A stretch of DNA of 34,408 bases from Phytophthora quininea. Lineage: Eukaryota > Oomycota > Peronosporomycetes > Peronosporales > Peronosporaceae. Location: positions 1 through 34,408 of the forward strand of contig JAAVTG010001048.1 of assembly GCA_011947345.1 (NCBI GenBank). Reading direction: 5' to 3'. The notes beneath the pieces are model-generated. The model was not told the origin of the DNA. It was given only the letters and a program-made list of their open reading frames with translations, and did no database searches. This document shows positions 20,728 to 30,343 of the stretch, piece by piece. The stretch's first letter is position 1; every line of letters begins with the position of its first letter. Position numbers and translations under genes: made by a program.

Positions 20728-21643
20728 GGTTGTCTACTCTGTTCGACGCTGCCAATTCGCTAGTAGACGCTGTCTGTCGTCGCGCCAAAGCGATAATGAA
20801 CGGTGGGATGACACGCTGTTGACCCGGCCGTTCTCACATCTTCATCACGCCAGCCGCTTGCCATCGTGTGACTCTGCACGGGCTGGTAGCCACACTCCCG
20901 AGATCTCACGAGACGCCAGCTACGCCTACAGGGCCTGTAACAGGCGACAACTCGACGGGCTCGTCAAGACGTGGTCCCCCCACTTGGTGCAAGGCTGATG
21001 AAAGTGGCCGCGAAAAAGCGGTGAATCCCCGCCGTCGAGCACACACTTTTCACGACGCTGCACGGGGTTTCTTATCCGAGCTCTGATCGGTTCGGGAACG
21101 CTTGTGGTGGCTTCCGGACAGATAATTCACTCGCTCCGAGAGCAGACCGAGGCGTTAGTTACCCCAGGCAGTAATCCGATGGAATGGCGTTTTGCTCCCG
21201 AAAGCTTTGACGAGGCCAGAACGCCGACCAGCCTCGGGCTGGCAGCCTGGCAGGTGAGGCTCGGATACACTACCCTCGCACATCTTTCACAACACTTGAT
21301 CAGCGCGATAACACCCGTGACCAAGCCCCTACGTGGTCGCTCGTGTGCTCTTGCCGTTTGACATGGCCGCAGAGCCATCCGTGGCGAATGGCTCCGTCGC
21401 ATTGGATCTGCTGCCATTTCTGGACAACGAGTGCTAGTGGAAGTTCGCGCAGGAAGATGGCGGCTGCGCTTTGGGCAATGCCAACTTTGCTGCACGACTG
21501 CCGATCTCAATCGTGGGCTAAACATTTTTTTCGGGCGCTGTCCACTGCCCAAGAAATTCATATTGAAGTCGACATCTAGTTGGATTTCATTTGCGTGGCC
21601 ATTGATTTGCTTGTTATCCCTGAAGTGTTCTCTATCTATTTTA

Positions 21644-22409
21644 TCAGCACGCTGCCTCAGCATCGATCGCGTCGTCCAGCATGACGCTCAACGCGTCCAA
21701 CAAGTCGTCGTTCCACACGCAGTCAAACTTTGCGGCGCTGCTCCCTGGCTCCGACGGAGACGACCACCACGGCTCGATGCTGGCGTCGTTGTCGTTGTCG
21801 TTGTCGTCGTCGGATCCGGAATCGCTGGCGGTGGAGCACGGACTGGAGCACGGACTGGAGCAGACCGAGCTCTCCTCTTTGATGCCACCCTCGCACTTGG
21901 CCGCCGTCGTCGAGGGCGACCGCGCTGCTGCTGCGGGCGACGCCGGTGGGGACGCCACTCCACCGTGGTGCTTTTTCAGGTGGCGGTTCAAGTTGCCCGT
22001 GGTGCTGAACGTCCGGCCGCACGCCTCGACGTGGCAGACCTTGACGTCGCCGCCGTAGTGGAACGTGAGGTGCCGCTCCAGCTTGTTGGCGCTGGGGAAC
22101 ACGCAGATGCAGCCGCTGACGGGACACTTGAGCGGGTCGATTTTGCCGTGCATCCGTTTGTGTCGGGATAGGTTACCCGACGTCGTGAAGCGCTTGCCGC
22201 ACGACGCCACGGGCACACGTGCACCCGTTTGCGCGGACGCGGCGCAGTAGTGTCGGCTCGCCGTAGTGCGAACCCAAACTGCTGCTGGGCCACCGGCGTC
22301 GGCATGAAGCCCGTGAAGAGTATCGGCTGAACCGGGAGGCTGTAGAACGACTGCTGACTCACGCAGTTCGTGTTGCAGAAGGCCCGGGGGCGTTGACACT
22401 TGCCATCAT
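21644..22409 (-). CDS. Three-finger C2H2 protein ZF10 (unit 3, left arm)
   Basis: Copy of ZF4. It is clean from its first finger to the stop. One G is missing at 22211-22213, just before the first finger, so the leader and the fingers fall in different frames; the start shares the C-run question of ZF4. Expected 255 aa. The C-terminus is VWNDDLLDALSVMLDDAI followed by DAEAAC. Confidence 0.78.
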
Positions 22410-24249
22410 GAGTATTCGCTGCGAGGGGAAAAGCGAGAATGGTCGATACTCTCGACGCATTTCAGCAGTTTTACAGCCTGCTGTCTCGACTCGCTGGATC
22501 TCGCCTTTCAGAGGACGGCGTCGGCTTCGTCGGCATGTGTTTCGGGTCGATAGGGAGAGGGCGGTCGCTGCAGCAGGATAGGGTCTATTTAAGACATTCA
22601 AGACGCAATGCATGCCGTACAAGTAAGCGATAACGCTGACGAATCGACCACCCGGTTGGACGGGCGAGAGTGGCGAAACGCTTTGAGCCCTGCAAGTGGG
22701 GTGGAAGTCGCCTGCGTCGACCGGTGCGGGGCGGATTTTCCTCGGTAGCCGGTGTTGCGCACCTGACTCACCCGGGCCCTGTGGCACTTCGCTGGGGCCG
22801 AGACTCCATTTCCGCGTTGCTGCCTGCGAAAAATACCCCAGGCCTCCTCGGTGTCGATGAGTGGAGGGTAAGGGGTCTCCGGTCTCTGATGTTGAGTGTT
22901 GGGGCAGCATCGGTTCCGTGGCACCACCGCTGTTTCACGAACTAATGGCCCGAGCCGGCTGGTCGCGTATTATTGCTGGCCGCTCCACCGCGTGTACTGG
23001 TGTTTATCAAACACGGTCGTTTGCAAAACGGGTCGGCAGCATGCAGACCGCGTTGCAGTCCGTGTTGGCTCAACCGACTCGAGCGCTCACCCACGCTAGG
23101 AACCACGCTTGCGAGACGCGTCGCTGCAGATGGTGGGGAGGGCGCAACACCGGCTACCGAGGAAAATCCGCCCCGCACCGGTCGACGCAGGCGACTTCCA
23201 CCCCACTTACAGGGCTCAAAGCGTTTCGCCACTCTCGCCCGTCCAACCGGGTGGTCGATTCGTCAGCGTTATCGCTTACTTGTACGGCATGCATTGCGTC
23301 TTGAATGTCTTAAATAGACCCTATCCTGCTGCAGCGACCGCCCTCTCCCTATCGACCCGAAACACATGCCGACGAAGCCGACGCCGTCCTCTGAAAGGCG
23401 AGATCCAGCGAGTCGAGACAGCAGGCTGTAAAACTGCTGAAATGCGTCGAGAGTATCGACCATTCTCGCTTTTCCCCTCGCAGCGAATACTCATGATGGC
23501 AAGTGTCAACGCCCCCGGGCCTTCTGCAACACGAACTGCGTGAGTCAGCAGTCGTTCTACAGCCTCCCGGTTCAGCCGATACTCTTCACGGGCTTCATGC
23601 CGACGCCGGTGGCCCAGCAGCAGTTTGGGTTCGCACTACGGCGAGCCGACACTACTGCGCCGCGTCCGCGCAAACGGGTGCACGTGTGCCCCGTGGCGTC
23701 GTGCGGCAAGCGCTTCACGACGTCGGGTAACCTGTCCCGACACAAACGGATGCACGGCAAAATCGACCCGCTCAAGTGTCCCGTCAGCGGCTGCATCTGC
23801 GTGTTCCCCAGCGCCAACAAGCTGGAGCGGCACCTCACGTTTCACTACGGCGGCGACGTCAAGGTCTGCCACGTCGAGGCGTGCGGCCGGACGTTCAGCA
23901 CCACGGGCAACTTGAACCGCCACCTGAAAAAGCACCACGGTGGAGTGGCGTCCCCACCGGCGTCGCCCGCAGCAGCAGCGCGGTCGCCCTCGACGACGGC
24001 GGCCAAGTGCGAGGGTGGCATCAAAGAGGAGAGCTCGGTCTGCTCCAGTCCGTGCTCCAGTCCGTGCTCCACCGCCAGCGATTCCGGATCCGACGACGAC
24101 AACGACAACGACAACGACGCCAGCATCGAGCCGTGGTGGTCGTCTCCGTCGGAGCCAGGGAGCAGCGCCGCAAAGTTTGACTGCGTGTGGAACGACGACT
24201 TGTTGGACGCGTTGAGCGTCATGCTGGACGACGCGATCGATGCTGAGGC
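21654..24249. repeat. Unit 3 inverted repeat: arms 21654-22760 and 23142-24249
   Basis: Third copy of the head-to-head structure, spacer 22761-23141 (381 bp). Arm lengths match those of unit 1 within a few bases. Confidence 0.9.
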
Positions 24250-24268
24250 CGCGCGCCAGTTAATTTGA
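23493..24268 (+). CDS. Three-finger C2H2 protein ZF11 (unit 3, right arm)
   Basis: The encoded protein is identical to ZF5 from the GTG at 23540 to the stop (242 codons), and the nucleotide sequence appears the same over that part. The upstream ATG pair at 23493 has the same one-base offset. Together with ZF5 it is the best reference for the true sequence of this gene type. Confidence 0.83.
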
Positions 24269-24504
24269 TTAGGACGATGTACAAAAGGAATAAAAGTACT
24301 TAGCACCTTTTGGCCATCATGTTCAACGTTCAGAATCGATGCCGAGTGCATGGGAATCGAGTCCAGGGTCTTGGAAGAGTAGTTCCCCTTCTACAAGACC
24401 CTGTTGCTTCTGTTGGGCGACGTAAAATATCAAAACAGTTGCAGATTGGTGTCAAACTTAACTTAGGCTCTACAGGCTATCACTACTCAAGATCTACTGT
24501 CATC

Positions 24505-25169
24505 CTAACACGAAAAGTTGCTTTGGTCGTCGAAGATGTTCACCAGCGTGTCGAGTAGCACGGGGTTCCACACGTCTTCAAACAGCCCCATGGTCGTCGA
24601 GGTTGCCATCGACGACATGTCTGGCCAGAGAGCATCGACAGGTGCAGTGGTCGGGAGAGGATACCATTGCTCAGCGCTCGTCGGACTGCTGGCGCCGTGC
24701 TTGGGCATCGGCGGTGTCGTGATGGTAGCGATCTCCTGCTGCCTCTGTCCGTGCTGATTCTTCAGATGGCGGTTGAGGTTGCCCGTCGTGCTGAAGGTCT
24801 TGCCGCAGCCTGGCACCACACAGATCTTGTGTGCAGTGCCGTAGTGGAACTTCATGTGCTTCTCGAGCTTGTTGTTGCTGGGAAAAGCGCAGATGCAACC
24901 TTGCACAGGGCAATTGAGGGGCTCGATGTAGCCGTGCAGACGCTTGTGACGGGACAAGTTGCCCGACGTCGTGAACCGCTTGCCGCACGTCCGCACGGGA
25001 CACACGTGGGGCTTCTCCCCGTGTGGGTCTTGGCGTGCTCCACGAGCGTGTATTTGCGAGTGAACCGACGCTTGCAGCCTGGTTCGAGGCACATGTGCAC
25101 CACCGTTGCCTCGGTCAGTTGGCGTTTCAAGCTGCAGCTCTTGGTGGTCGATTTAAGACTAGAAGACAT
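24505..25169 (-). CDS. C2H2 zinc-finger protein ZF12 (right outer gene of the array)
   Basis: Start ATG 25167-25169 (MSSSLKSTTKSCSLKRQLTE), 40 nt after a strong INR. Four fingers with their own sequence: CLEPGCKRRFTRKYTLVEH, CPVRTCGKRFTTSGNLSRH, CPVQGCICAFPSNNKLEKH, CVVPGCGKTFSTTGNLNRH. One base is missing near 25017 in the linker HTGEKPHVC; restored, it is 221 aa. From finger 4 to the stop it is the same as ZF6 and ZF9, including SSPTSAEQWYPLP and EDVWNPVLLDTLVNIFDD. It is therefore the donor of the 3' half of the chimeras. The N-terminal LKRQLTE recurs as FKRQLSE in ZF13. Confidence 0.87.
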
Positions 25170-25209
25170 CTGGGTGGTGAGGGGGGAGAGGTGTGTGACT
25201 AGTCGAGGA

Positions 25210-25225
25210 CAATTGCTGAATGAGC
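25210..25225 (-). promoter_or_regulatory. INR/FPR-like initiator of ZF12
   Basis: The minus strand reads GCTCATTCAGCAATTG, nearly the full oomycete consensus, 40 nt before the ATG. It is the best match in the window and differs from the ZF3-type element, so ZF12 and the chimeras have different promoters. Confidence 0.7.
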
Positions 25226-25776
25226 AGCATCGGAGCCCGAGCTGCCCCCTGGCGTTGCCACCGCCGTGAGCGCAGACCTCGGCGGCGGTGCCTGCTGCGT
25301 GGAGATGTGTTCGCCGTGCGCGAGATACTCGCAGGGAAGTCGTGTGACACCAGTAAGGCCTGGCCCGGTGTTGCGAGACCCGCGTGCGTGGCGGCACAAC
25401 TCGGCCGTCCTGCCACAAGCCGCTCGCACCAGCTGGACGCCCTTCATCGTCCGCCGTTGACGCGATTCCTGTCCACCGCGTGCACACTGTCGTCAGCCGT
25501 GGGGCATAATCTTGAAGCGTTGATGTCTGCTTGGTGTTGTCTTCCCGATCCAAGGCACCGGAGCTGGCTACATGTCCGCCGAAAAGTTTGGCTCAAAGCC
25601 CAAGGAAAAATACAGCAACTTGTTTGCCATCCGTGATGCTGAAAAGCGTCGCGGGAAGAGCATTTTTTCGGCGTCGTTGCAATAAGGAACGATTGGGAAC
25701 GGAGGAGTGGCGCTTTACATTCGTGTTGAGCAATAAAATAAGTGGCGGCTATCAATCTACGTGGGTTAAAACCTCT
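25226..25776. other. Intergenic region between ZF12 and ZF13
   Basis: About 0.55 kb lying upstream of ZF12 and downstream of ZF13. I see no gene; frames crossing it lack domains. Confidence 0.45.
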
Positions 25777-26412
25777 CTAGAACTGGCATGGCTCGTCGTC
25801 GAGGAAGGACACGAGCACGTCCATGAGGTCCTCGTCGGAAGCCGTCTGGGAAAAGTCAAAGTCCGTGCTGAGTGCGTCGCCGAAGAGCGACAAGTCGTCG
25901 ATGGGCGTGGTGGGGATCCACTGCTCGGCGGCGGTGGGGCTGCCACTGGGGACGACGACCTTGGACGCGATGGGGCTCGAGCAGGTCACGACGCCGCCGT
26001 GGTGGTTCTTGAGGTGGCGGTTCAGGTTCCCCGTCGTGCTAAAGGTCTTGCCACAGCCGGGCACGACACACGCCTTGACGTCGTCCCCGAAGTGGAACTT
26101 CATATGCTTCTCCAGCTTGATGTTGCTGGGAAACGTGCAGATGCAGCCGCTGACGGGGCACTTGAGCGGCTCGATGTAGCCGTGCAGACGCTTGTGGCGC
26201 GACAAGTTGCCAGAGGTGCTGAAGCGCTTGCCGCACGAGGGCACAGGGCACAGGTGCGGTCGCTCGCCCGTGTGGGTCTTGGCGTGCTCCGTCAGTGTGT
26301 ACTTGCGGGTGAACTCGCGGTGGCAGCCCGACTGCGGGCAGCAGAAGGCGCCCGACTCGCTGAGTTGGCGCTTGAAGCCGCACAGCTTGTCCTGGGGCTC
26401 GACAGTCATCAT
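25777..26412 (-). CDS. C2H2 zinc-finger protein ZF13
   Basis: Unbroken 211-aa frame from the ATG pair 26407-26412 (MMTVEPQDKLCGFKRQLSES). Four fingers: CPQSGCHREFTRKYTLTEH, CPVPSCGKRFSTSGNLSRH, CPVSGCICTFPSNIKLEKH, CVVPGCGKTFSTTGNLNRH. The tail has GSPTAAEQWIPTTPIDDL, a Phe/Asp-rich run (FGDALSTDFDFSQ) and DEDLMDVLVSFLDDEPCQF at the very end. The frame is open further upstream, but the INR at 26453-26468 lies inside that extension, so I reject the longer form. This is the cleanest four-finger member and a good model for the family. Confidence 0.92.
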   Translation of the reverse strand: MMTVEPQDKLCGFKRQLSESGAFCCPQSGCHREFTRKYTLTEHAKTHTGERPHLCPVPSCGKRFSTSGNLSRHKRLHGYIEPLKCPVSGCICTFPSNIKLEKHMKFHFGDDVKACVVPGCGKTFSTTGNLNRHLKNHHGGVVTCSSPIASKVVVPSGSPTAAEQWIPTTPIDDLSLFGDALSTDFDFSQTASDEDLMDVLVSFLDDEPCQF

Positions 26413-26452
26413 GATTGGAAAGGGTTTCTGTTTTGGTGTGTGGGGAGAAGGT

Positions 26453-26468
26453 TGATTGGGAAGTGAGC
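26453..26468 (-). promoter_or_regulatory. INR/FPR-like initiator of ZF13
   Basis: The minus strand reads GCTCACTTCCCAATCA, matching GCTCAYTYYNCAWTTT at all but the last bases, 40 nt before the ATG. Confidence 0.68.
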
Positions 26469-27272
26469 AATATCTGCGCTGCAAAGCTGAAGCTCCCGAT
26501 CCGGGGCGGACCGGAGACCGATCGCCGCACACAAGACAGTTGTCGAGCTGTCCATCGAACGGCCAATGAAGCCCTTTTGGTGCAGTCATACTTAAAACCA
26601 AGTGTAAACCGACTCCCTGGCCGTTACAGAATCGAGTCAGCCGGGTTTTGACGTCTGGCGATCAGCGAGCCGAGCGCCGTGTGACAGCGCTCTGCTGTTC
26701 GTAGAGGCAAAGCCGCAGCGTGTAGCCCGGCGCCTGAGATATGGGCGCCCTCGCCGCTGTCCACTTTCCACTGATGGCGAGTTGCTGTTGCTTCGCGTGG
26801 ACTGTATCATCGTCGCACTTGCGCCAAGCGTAAAAGGCCGCTGGACAACGTGTTGGGGGAGCGAAATCAAAGCTCGTGATCCCTGCAAGGCTTATGACCC
26901 TCCCGCGGCTGGATCTTCGGCGCCGACGCGCAGCGAAAACGCCGCACCCCTGAGATCTCTGGGCGTCGCCAGCAGCCCGCAAGTGGTCAACCATCGCAGC
27001 AAAAGAGCTTTGCTCGACGATGCCAATGCAAGGGCTGACGATAAGCGCCGCGCACGCAAGTACAAAGTATAACGCTGTCGAAGTGGACACGGAGCTGCAA
27101 ATCTAGTTGCTAGGCCTTCATGTTCATGCCATGACGCACAGCAGCAGTGCTAGAAGCTCACAAACACTGCAACGCAGGGTATTACGACCACAGTAAAAAA
27201 ATAGAACCTCCAATTTATTTTTTAACGTAGGTGTCTGCAAAATTCGCGCAGGTTTGACGTATGTTTTTAATC
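26469..27272. other. Intergenic region between ZF13 and ZF14
   Basis: About 0.8 kb. A minus-strand frame at 26662-27090 begins with a signal-peptide-like stretch but only from a GTG, with a stop just upstream; I do not call it. The right end (27190-27260) is AT-rich, fitting the ZF14 3' flank. Confidence 0.45.
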
Positions 27273-28009
27273 TTACGAGTAGCCGAGATCCTGCACGTGG
27301 AAGCGGATCATGTCGTCCAGCAGATTGCTAGCGTTATTGTTGTCCACGCAGTCGAGTCCCGTCTCGACAAGAAGCGAGGTCAGAGTATCCATGGTGTCGT
27401 CAACGTCTTGGATCCGATTAAAAGTCGTCGACGACTCCGCAGGAAGTGGGTTCGTTCCGGTCGACCACGCTCGCTTGAGTCGCGATGGCGGGGGCCCGGT
27501 GCCAACGGAGGCTGCCACGCATCGGTCGTCGTCGGACTGGACCGGTTGGACCCTGACTCCTCTAGCATCGCAACCATGGGCTCGTCCTGGTGTTGGCTCT
27601 TGTGGTGGCGGTTGAGGTTCCCCGTGGTGGTGAAGGTCTTGCCGCACCCGGGCACGTCGCAAAAATGCACGGGTCCGCCGTAGTGGAACTTCATGTGCTT
27701 CTCGAGCTTGTTGTGGCTCGGGAACGTGCAGATGCAGCCGTCGACAGGGCACTTGAGCGGCTCAATGTATCCGTGGATGCGCTTATGTCGAGCGAGGTTG
27801 CCCGACGTTGTGAACCGCTTGGCGCAGGACTGCACGGGGCACATGTGGGGACGCTCGCCCGTGTGGCTCTTCATGTGCTCGCCGAGCGAGTACTTGCGGC
27901 TGAATTGGCGGTGGCATCCCGGTCGTGGACAGTGGTGGATTAGCGGCTCCTCCGGCTCGGCGGCTGCTGTTGCTGCCGCGGTGGTGGACAGAGACACAGA
28001 GCCCGACAT
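27273..28009 (-). CDS. C2H2 zinc-finger protein ZF14
   Basis: Start ATG 28007-28009 (MSGSVSLSTTAAATAAAEPE). Four fingers: CPRPGCHRQFSRKYSLGEH, CPVQSCAKRFTTSGNLARH, CPVDGCICTFPSHNKLEKH, CDVPGCGKTFTTTGNLNRH. One base is missing in the G run 27490-27494, between AWQPPLAPG and PPSRLKRAW; restored it is 245 aa. The tail has RSSPTTTDAW, then VDDTMDTLTSLLVE, and ends with a second motif, NLLDDMIRFHVQDL, that only ZF15 and ZF16 share. With those two it forms the subgroup having the longer C-terminus. Confidence 0.87.
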
Positions 28010-28067
28010 CGTTGGCGCGTGGTAAGCTGCCTGCTGGTGCCCTCGGCCTGCTGGTGGAAGGCGCACG

Positions 28068-28083
28068 GCAACTGGTAAAGTGA
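28068..28083 (-). promoter_or_regulatory. Weak INR-like element of ZF14
   Basis: The minus strand reads TCACTTTACCAGTTGC, a partial match to the oomycete initiator, 58 nt before the ATG. Confidence 0.4.
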
Positions 28084-29265
28084 AAGCATTGCTGCGTGTA
28101 AATAGCGTCTCCAGGAGGAGGCGCCTCAGTGATTATGTCGCGACCGACGACGACAGATGTGTCCGGTCAAGTCCACAGCGATCGCGCGTTGCAGTGACAG
28201 AGAGTAGTAACGAGACCAGGCGAAGGCCGCTGCTTGTCGGCTGGGCGGAACATCAGCAGGAGCAGCAGGATCGATAACAAGCAGGAAGCGAGCCGCCGCA
28301 AATGCAGTCACTACGCCTGGACAAGACAGCCAACCTACAGAACTAACTGTTCCTTTCGGTGCTGCTCTTGTTTGCATCCAGTGGCACTCGCCTCGGGTTT
28401 GCCACTCCACGCGTAAGACACTCGCGTCTCTGTTCGACGACTTAGCCATTCGCTGCGTAGAGCACACTTTCGGACAGCAAGGACGGCGCTGCAGGGCGGA
28501 AGTTGCTCGCTCCGTTGGGCTTTGTCGGTCCATCGCCTTTCGAGGGTCGGACCGACACCATCTCGGGATGCAGTGGCTCGACTCACCCTCCTTGCCGCTC
28601 TCGGCTCGCTGTCCCCATCGTCGTGATAGCGCTGAGTGTGTGGAGCGCCGCAGCGTAGCGTGGCGACACAAAGTGCCTCTCCATCCTGCGCTTTGCAAGG
28701 TGACACAGAGCGTTTGACTCCGACGAGTTCATCAACGCCGCGAAAGCGATTGAACGCAGTGGCATGTTCTGTGCGTGGACTCATCGACAGACTCTCGACC
28801 GTCGACGATCGCCGACAGGTCTTGCAGGCGAGCAGGACGGCGGCCGTCTTGCCGTTCGCAGCAATCTCCAGCCCGCCTCAGATCAATCAAGCAAAAGTGG
28901 ACACGATGCGGGGCATAATCGTCAATCGCGCTGCTGACGCCCCAGAAAATGCGCCTCTGCAGGACGGTCGCTACAGACGACGTGGTGGACAAGATCGACA
29001 GCCCGTGGCAGGCTGCAAATGCACCGGCGACGACATGCTAGTGCCTTTCCGGGCGGCAATACAATACGCTGCCCGCCATTTCTCTAGTCAACCCCCGACG
29101 CGTTTCGCTGGTAGTGCTGTCTAACGCCCTGCAGCGCAGTGGGATGGATCTCAGGCCCAGCTGGCTGGACCCGTGTCACGCGTGAAGGCTCGACCGTCAA
29201 GGCGTTCCACCCGCCGTGCAGGTCGTCCGATTGCTCCTGCCTTCTAACACCAGAGCCACGCTCGC
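28084..29265. other. Divergent intergenic region, ZF14 to ZF15
   Basis: About 1.2 kb between two genes reading outward. Several frames of 100-190 codons cross it, but none has a recognisable domain or an initiator. I see no gene. Confidence 0.45.
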
Positions 29266-29280
29266 CCATTTGCCATTACA
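29266..29280 (+). promoter_or_regulatory. INR-like element of ZF15
   Basis: CCCATTTGCCATTAC, a fair match to the oomycete initiator, 28 nt before the ATG at 29309. It supports that start over upstream non-ATG starts. Confidence 0.5.
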
Positions 29281-29308
29281 CCCGAAAGTTATTGCAGCCC
29301 AGACAGCG

Positions 29309-30082
29309 ATGCCAGTCGTCGACACCTCTGAGAACACCGTCATGCTCAAGCGCTCGGCGTCGGCGCCGCTGCCTTTCACCGACGGCGACACTCACCCAAC
29401 CACCAAGCCGACGACGCCTCCGGCACACCGCTGCACCGAGCCTGGCTGCACTCGCCGATTCAACCGCAAGTACACGCTGGTAGAGCACATGAAGACCCAC
29501 ACGGGCGAGAAGCCCCACGTGTGCCCCGTCAAGACGTGCGGCAAGCGCTTCAGCACGTCCGGCAACCTGTCCCGTCACAAGCGGCTGCACGGCTACATCG
29601 AGCCCCTGCAGTGCCCTGTCGAGGGCTGTCTGAGCTCCTTCCCGAGCAACAACAAGCTCGAAAAGCACATGAAGTTCCACCTCGGCAGTGCTGTCCAGGT
29701 CTGCACTATCGACCATTGCGGCAAGACCTTCAGCACAACGGGGAACCTCAACCGCCACATCAAGCACCAGCACCAGGACGTGATGCTCGCCAGCGGCGTG
29801 TCCTCTCCGTCGCAGCTCAGCGCTCAGAGCCCCACCAGCGCCGAGCAGCAGTCCGCGTCGTCGTACACGTCGCTGCTGCTCGAGAGCAGTATGGAGGTCG
29901 CACATCCTCCAGCTGTCGACGTGAGCAAAATGGCCACCACCTGGCACTCGGACGAGATGGTCGACGTGCTGACCGAGCTCTTCGACGAGACGGTGGCCCA
30001 GCCAGAAAGCGCGGTCAAGCCCCACGCCAACATTAGCATCCTTGAAGATATGATCAACTTCCACGTCGCTCACCTACAATGA
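29309..30082 (+). CDS. C2H2 zinc-finger protein ZF15
   Basis: Unbroken 257-aa frame. N-terminal MLKRSASAPLPF contains a basic/Ser/Pro site of the kind basophilic kinases and 14-3-3 proteins recognise (inference). Four fingers: CTEPGCTRRFNRKYTLVEH, CPVKTCGKRFSTSGNLSRH, CPVEGCLSSFPSNNKLEKH, CTIDHCGKTFSTTGNLNRH. The tail has QSPTSAEQQSAS, then HSDEMVDVLTELFDETVA, and ends ILEDMINFHVAHLQ. It is the only plus-strand gene of the ZF14-16 subgroup, and the ZF15/ZF16 tails converge, with stops 261 bp apart. Confidence 0.92.
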   Translation: MPVVDTSENTVMLKRSASAPLPFTDGDTHPTTKPTTPPAHRCTEPGCTRRFNRKYTLVEHMKTHTGEKPHVCPVKTCGKRFSTSGNLSRHKRLHGYIEPLQCPVEGCLSSFPSNNKLEKHMKFHLGSAVQVCTIDHCGKTFSTTGNLNRHIKHQHQDVMLASGVSSPSQLSAQSPTSAEQQSASSYTSLLLESSMEVAHPPAVDVSKMATTWHSDEMVDVLTELFDETVAQPESAVKPHANISILEDMINFHVAHLQ

Positions 30083-30343
30083 GCAAGTCGTTTAAGTGTC
30101 CGAGGTGCCAGCTTCTACGTAGTCTAGCGTGTCGTCCAGTGCTAAGTTAAAACCAAAAGAGTATCGACTGCCATGGAGCAACAGCAGCGCGTTGTTTGTC
30201 ATTCTTGATCCTTTTGGAGTGCAATCACATCTCGCTGTGGTGGAGCGCCAAAATGATTCCGATGGTGATCCGCAGTATCCACAACCACGTCGCTGTTTAT
30301 TACATGATAACTTATTCCCTTGCTTATTGACAGCTACGACGTC

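Larger units (their letters stand above)
11415..24800. repeat. Three-unit tandem array, about 4.46 kb per unit
   Basis: The sequence beginning at 11415 recurs at 15878, 20316 and 24778, giving units of 4463, 4438 and 4462 bp. The fourth occurrence diverges within about 20-40 nt, inside ZF12. Within the array the units differ mainly by 1-3 nt indels in homopolymers, with rare substitutions (for example g/a near 21251). Each unit holds the 5' part of a ZF3-type gene, a 0.9-kb spacer, a divergent pair of three-finger genes and the 3' part of the next ZF gene. Near-identity means either very recent amplification, gene conversion, or an assembly that expanded or mis-polished the repeat. Confidence 0.92.

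Noticed and set aside
11415..24800. CRISPR array or transposon array as explanation of the repeats
   Set aside because: Units are 4.46 kb gene-bearing segments with junctions inside a coding helix, without short spacers, transposase or target-site duplications.
25531..26466. A 311-codon plus-strand frame
   Set aside because: Antisense shadow of ZF13; Val/Ala/Arg-rich translation typical of reversed GC-rich zinc-finger sequence.
26662..27090. A 142-codon minus frame with a signal-peptide-like start
   Set aside because: Starts with GTG, has an in-frame stop just upstream and no initiator; kept only as a remark.
29276..30073. A 265-codon minus-strand frame
   Set aside because: Antisense shadow of the intact ZF15 gene.
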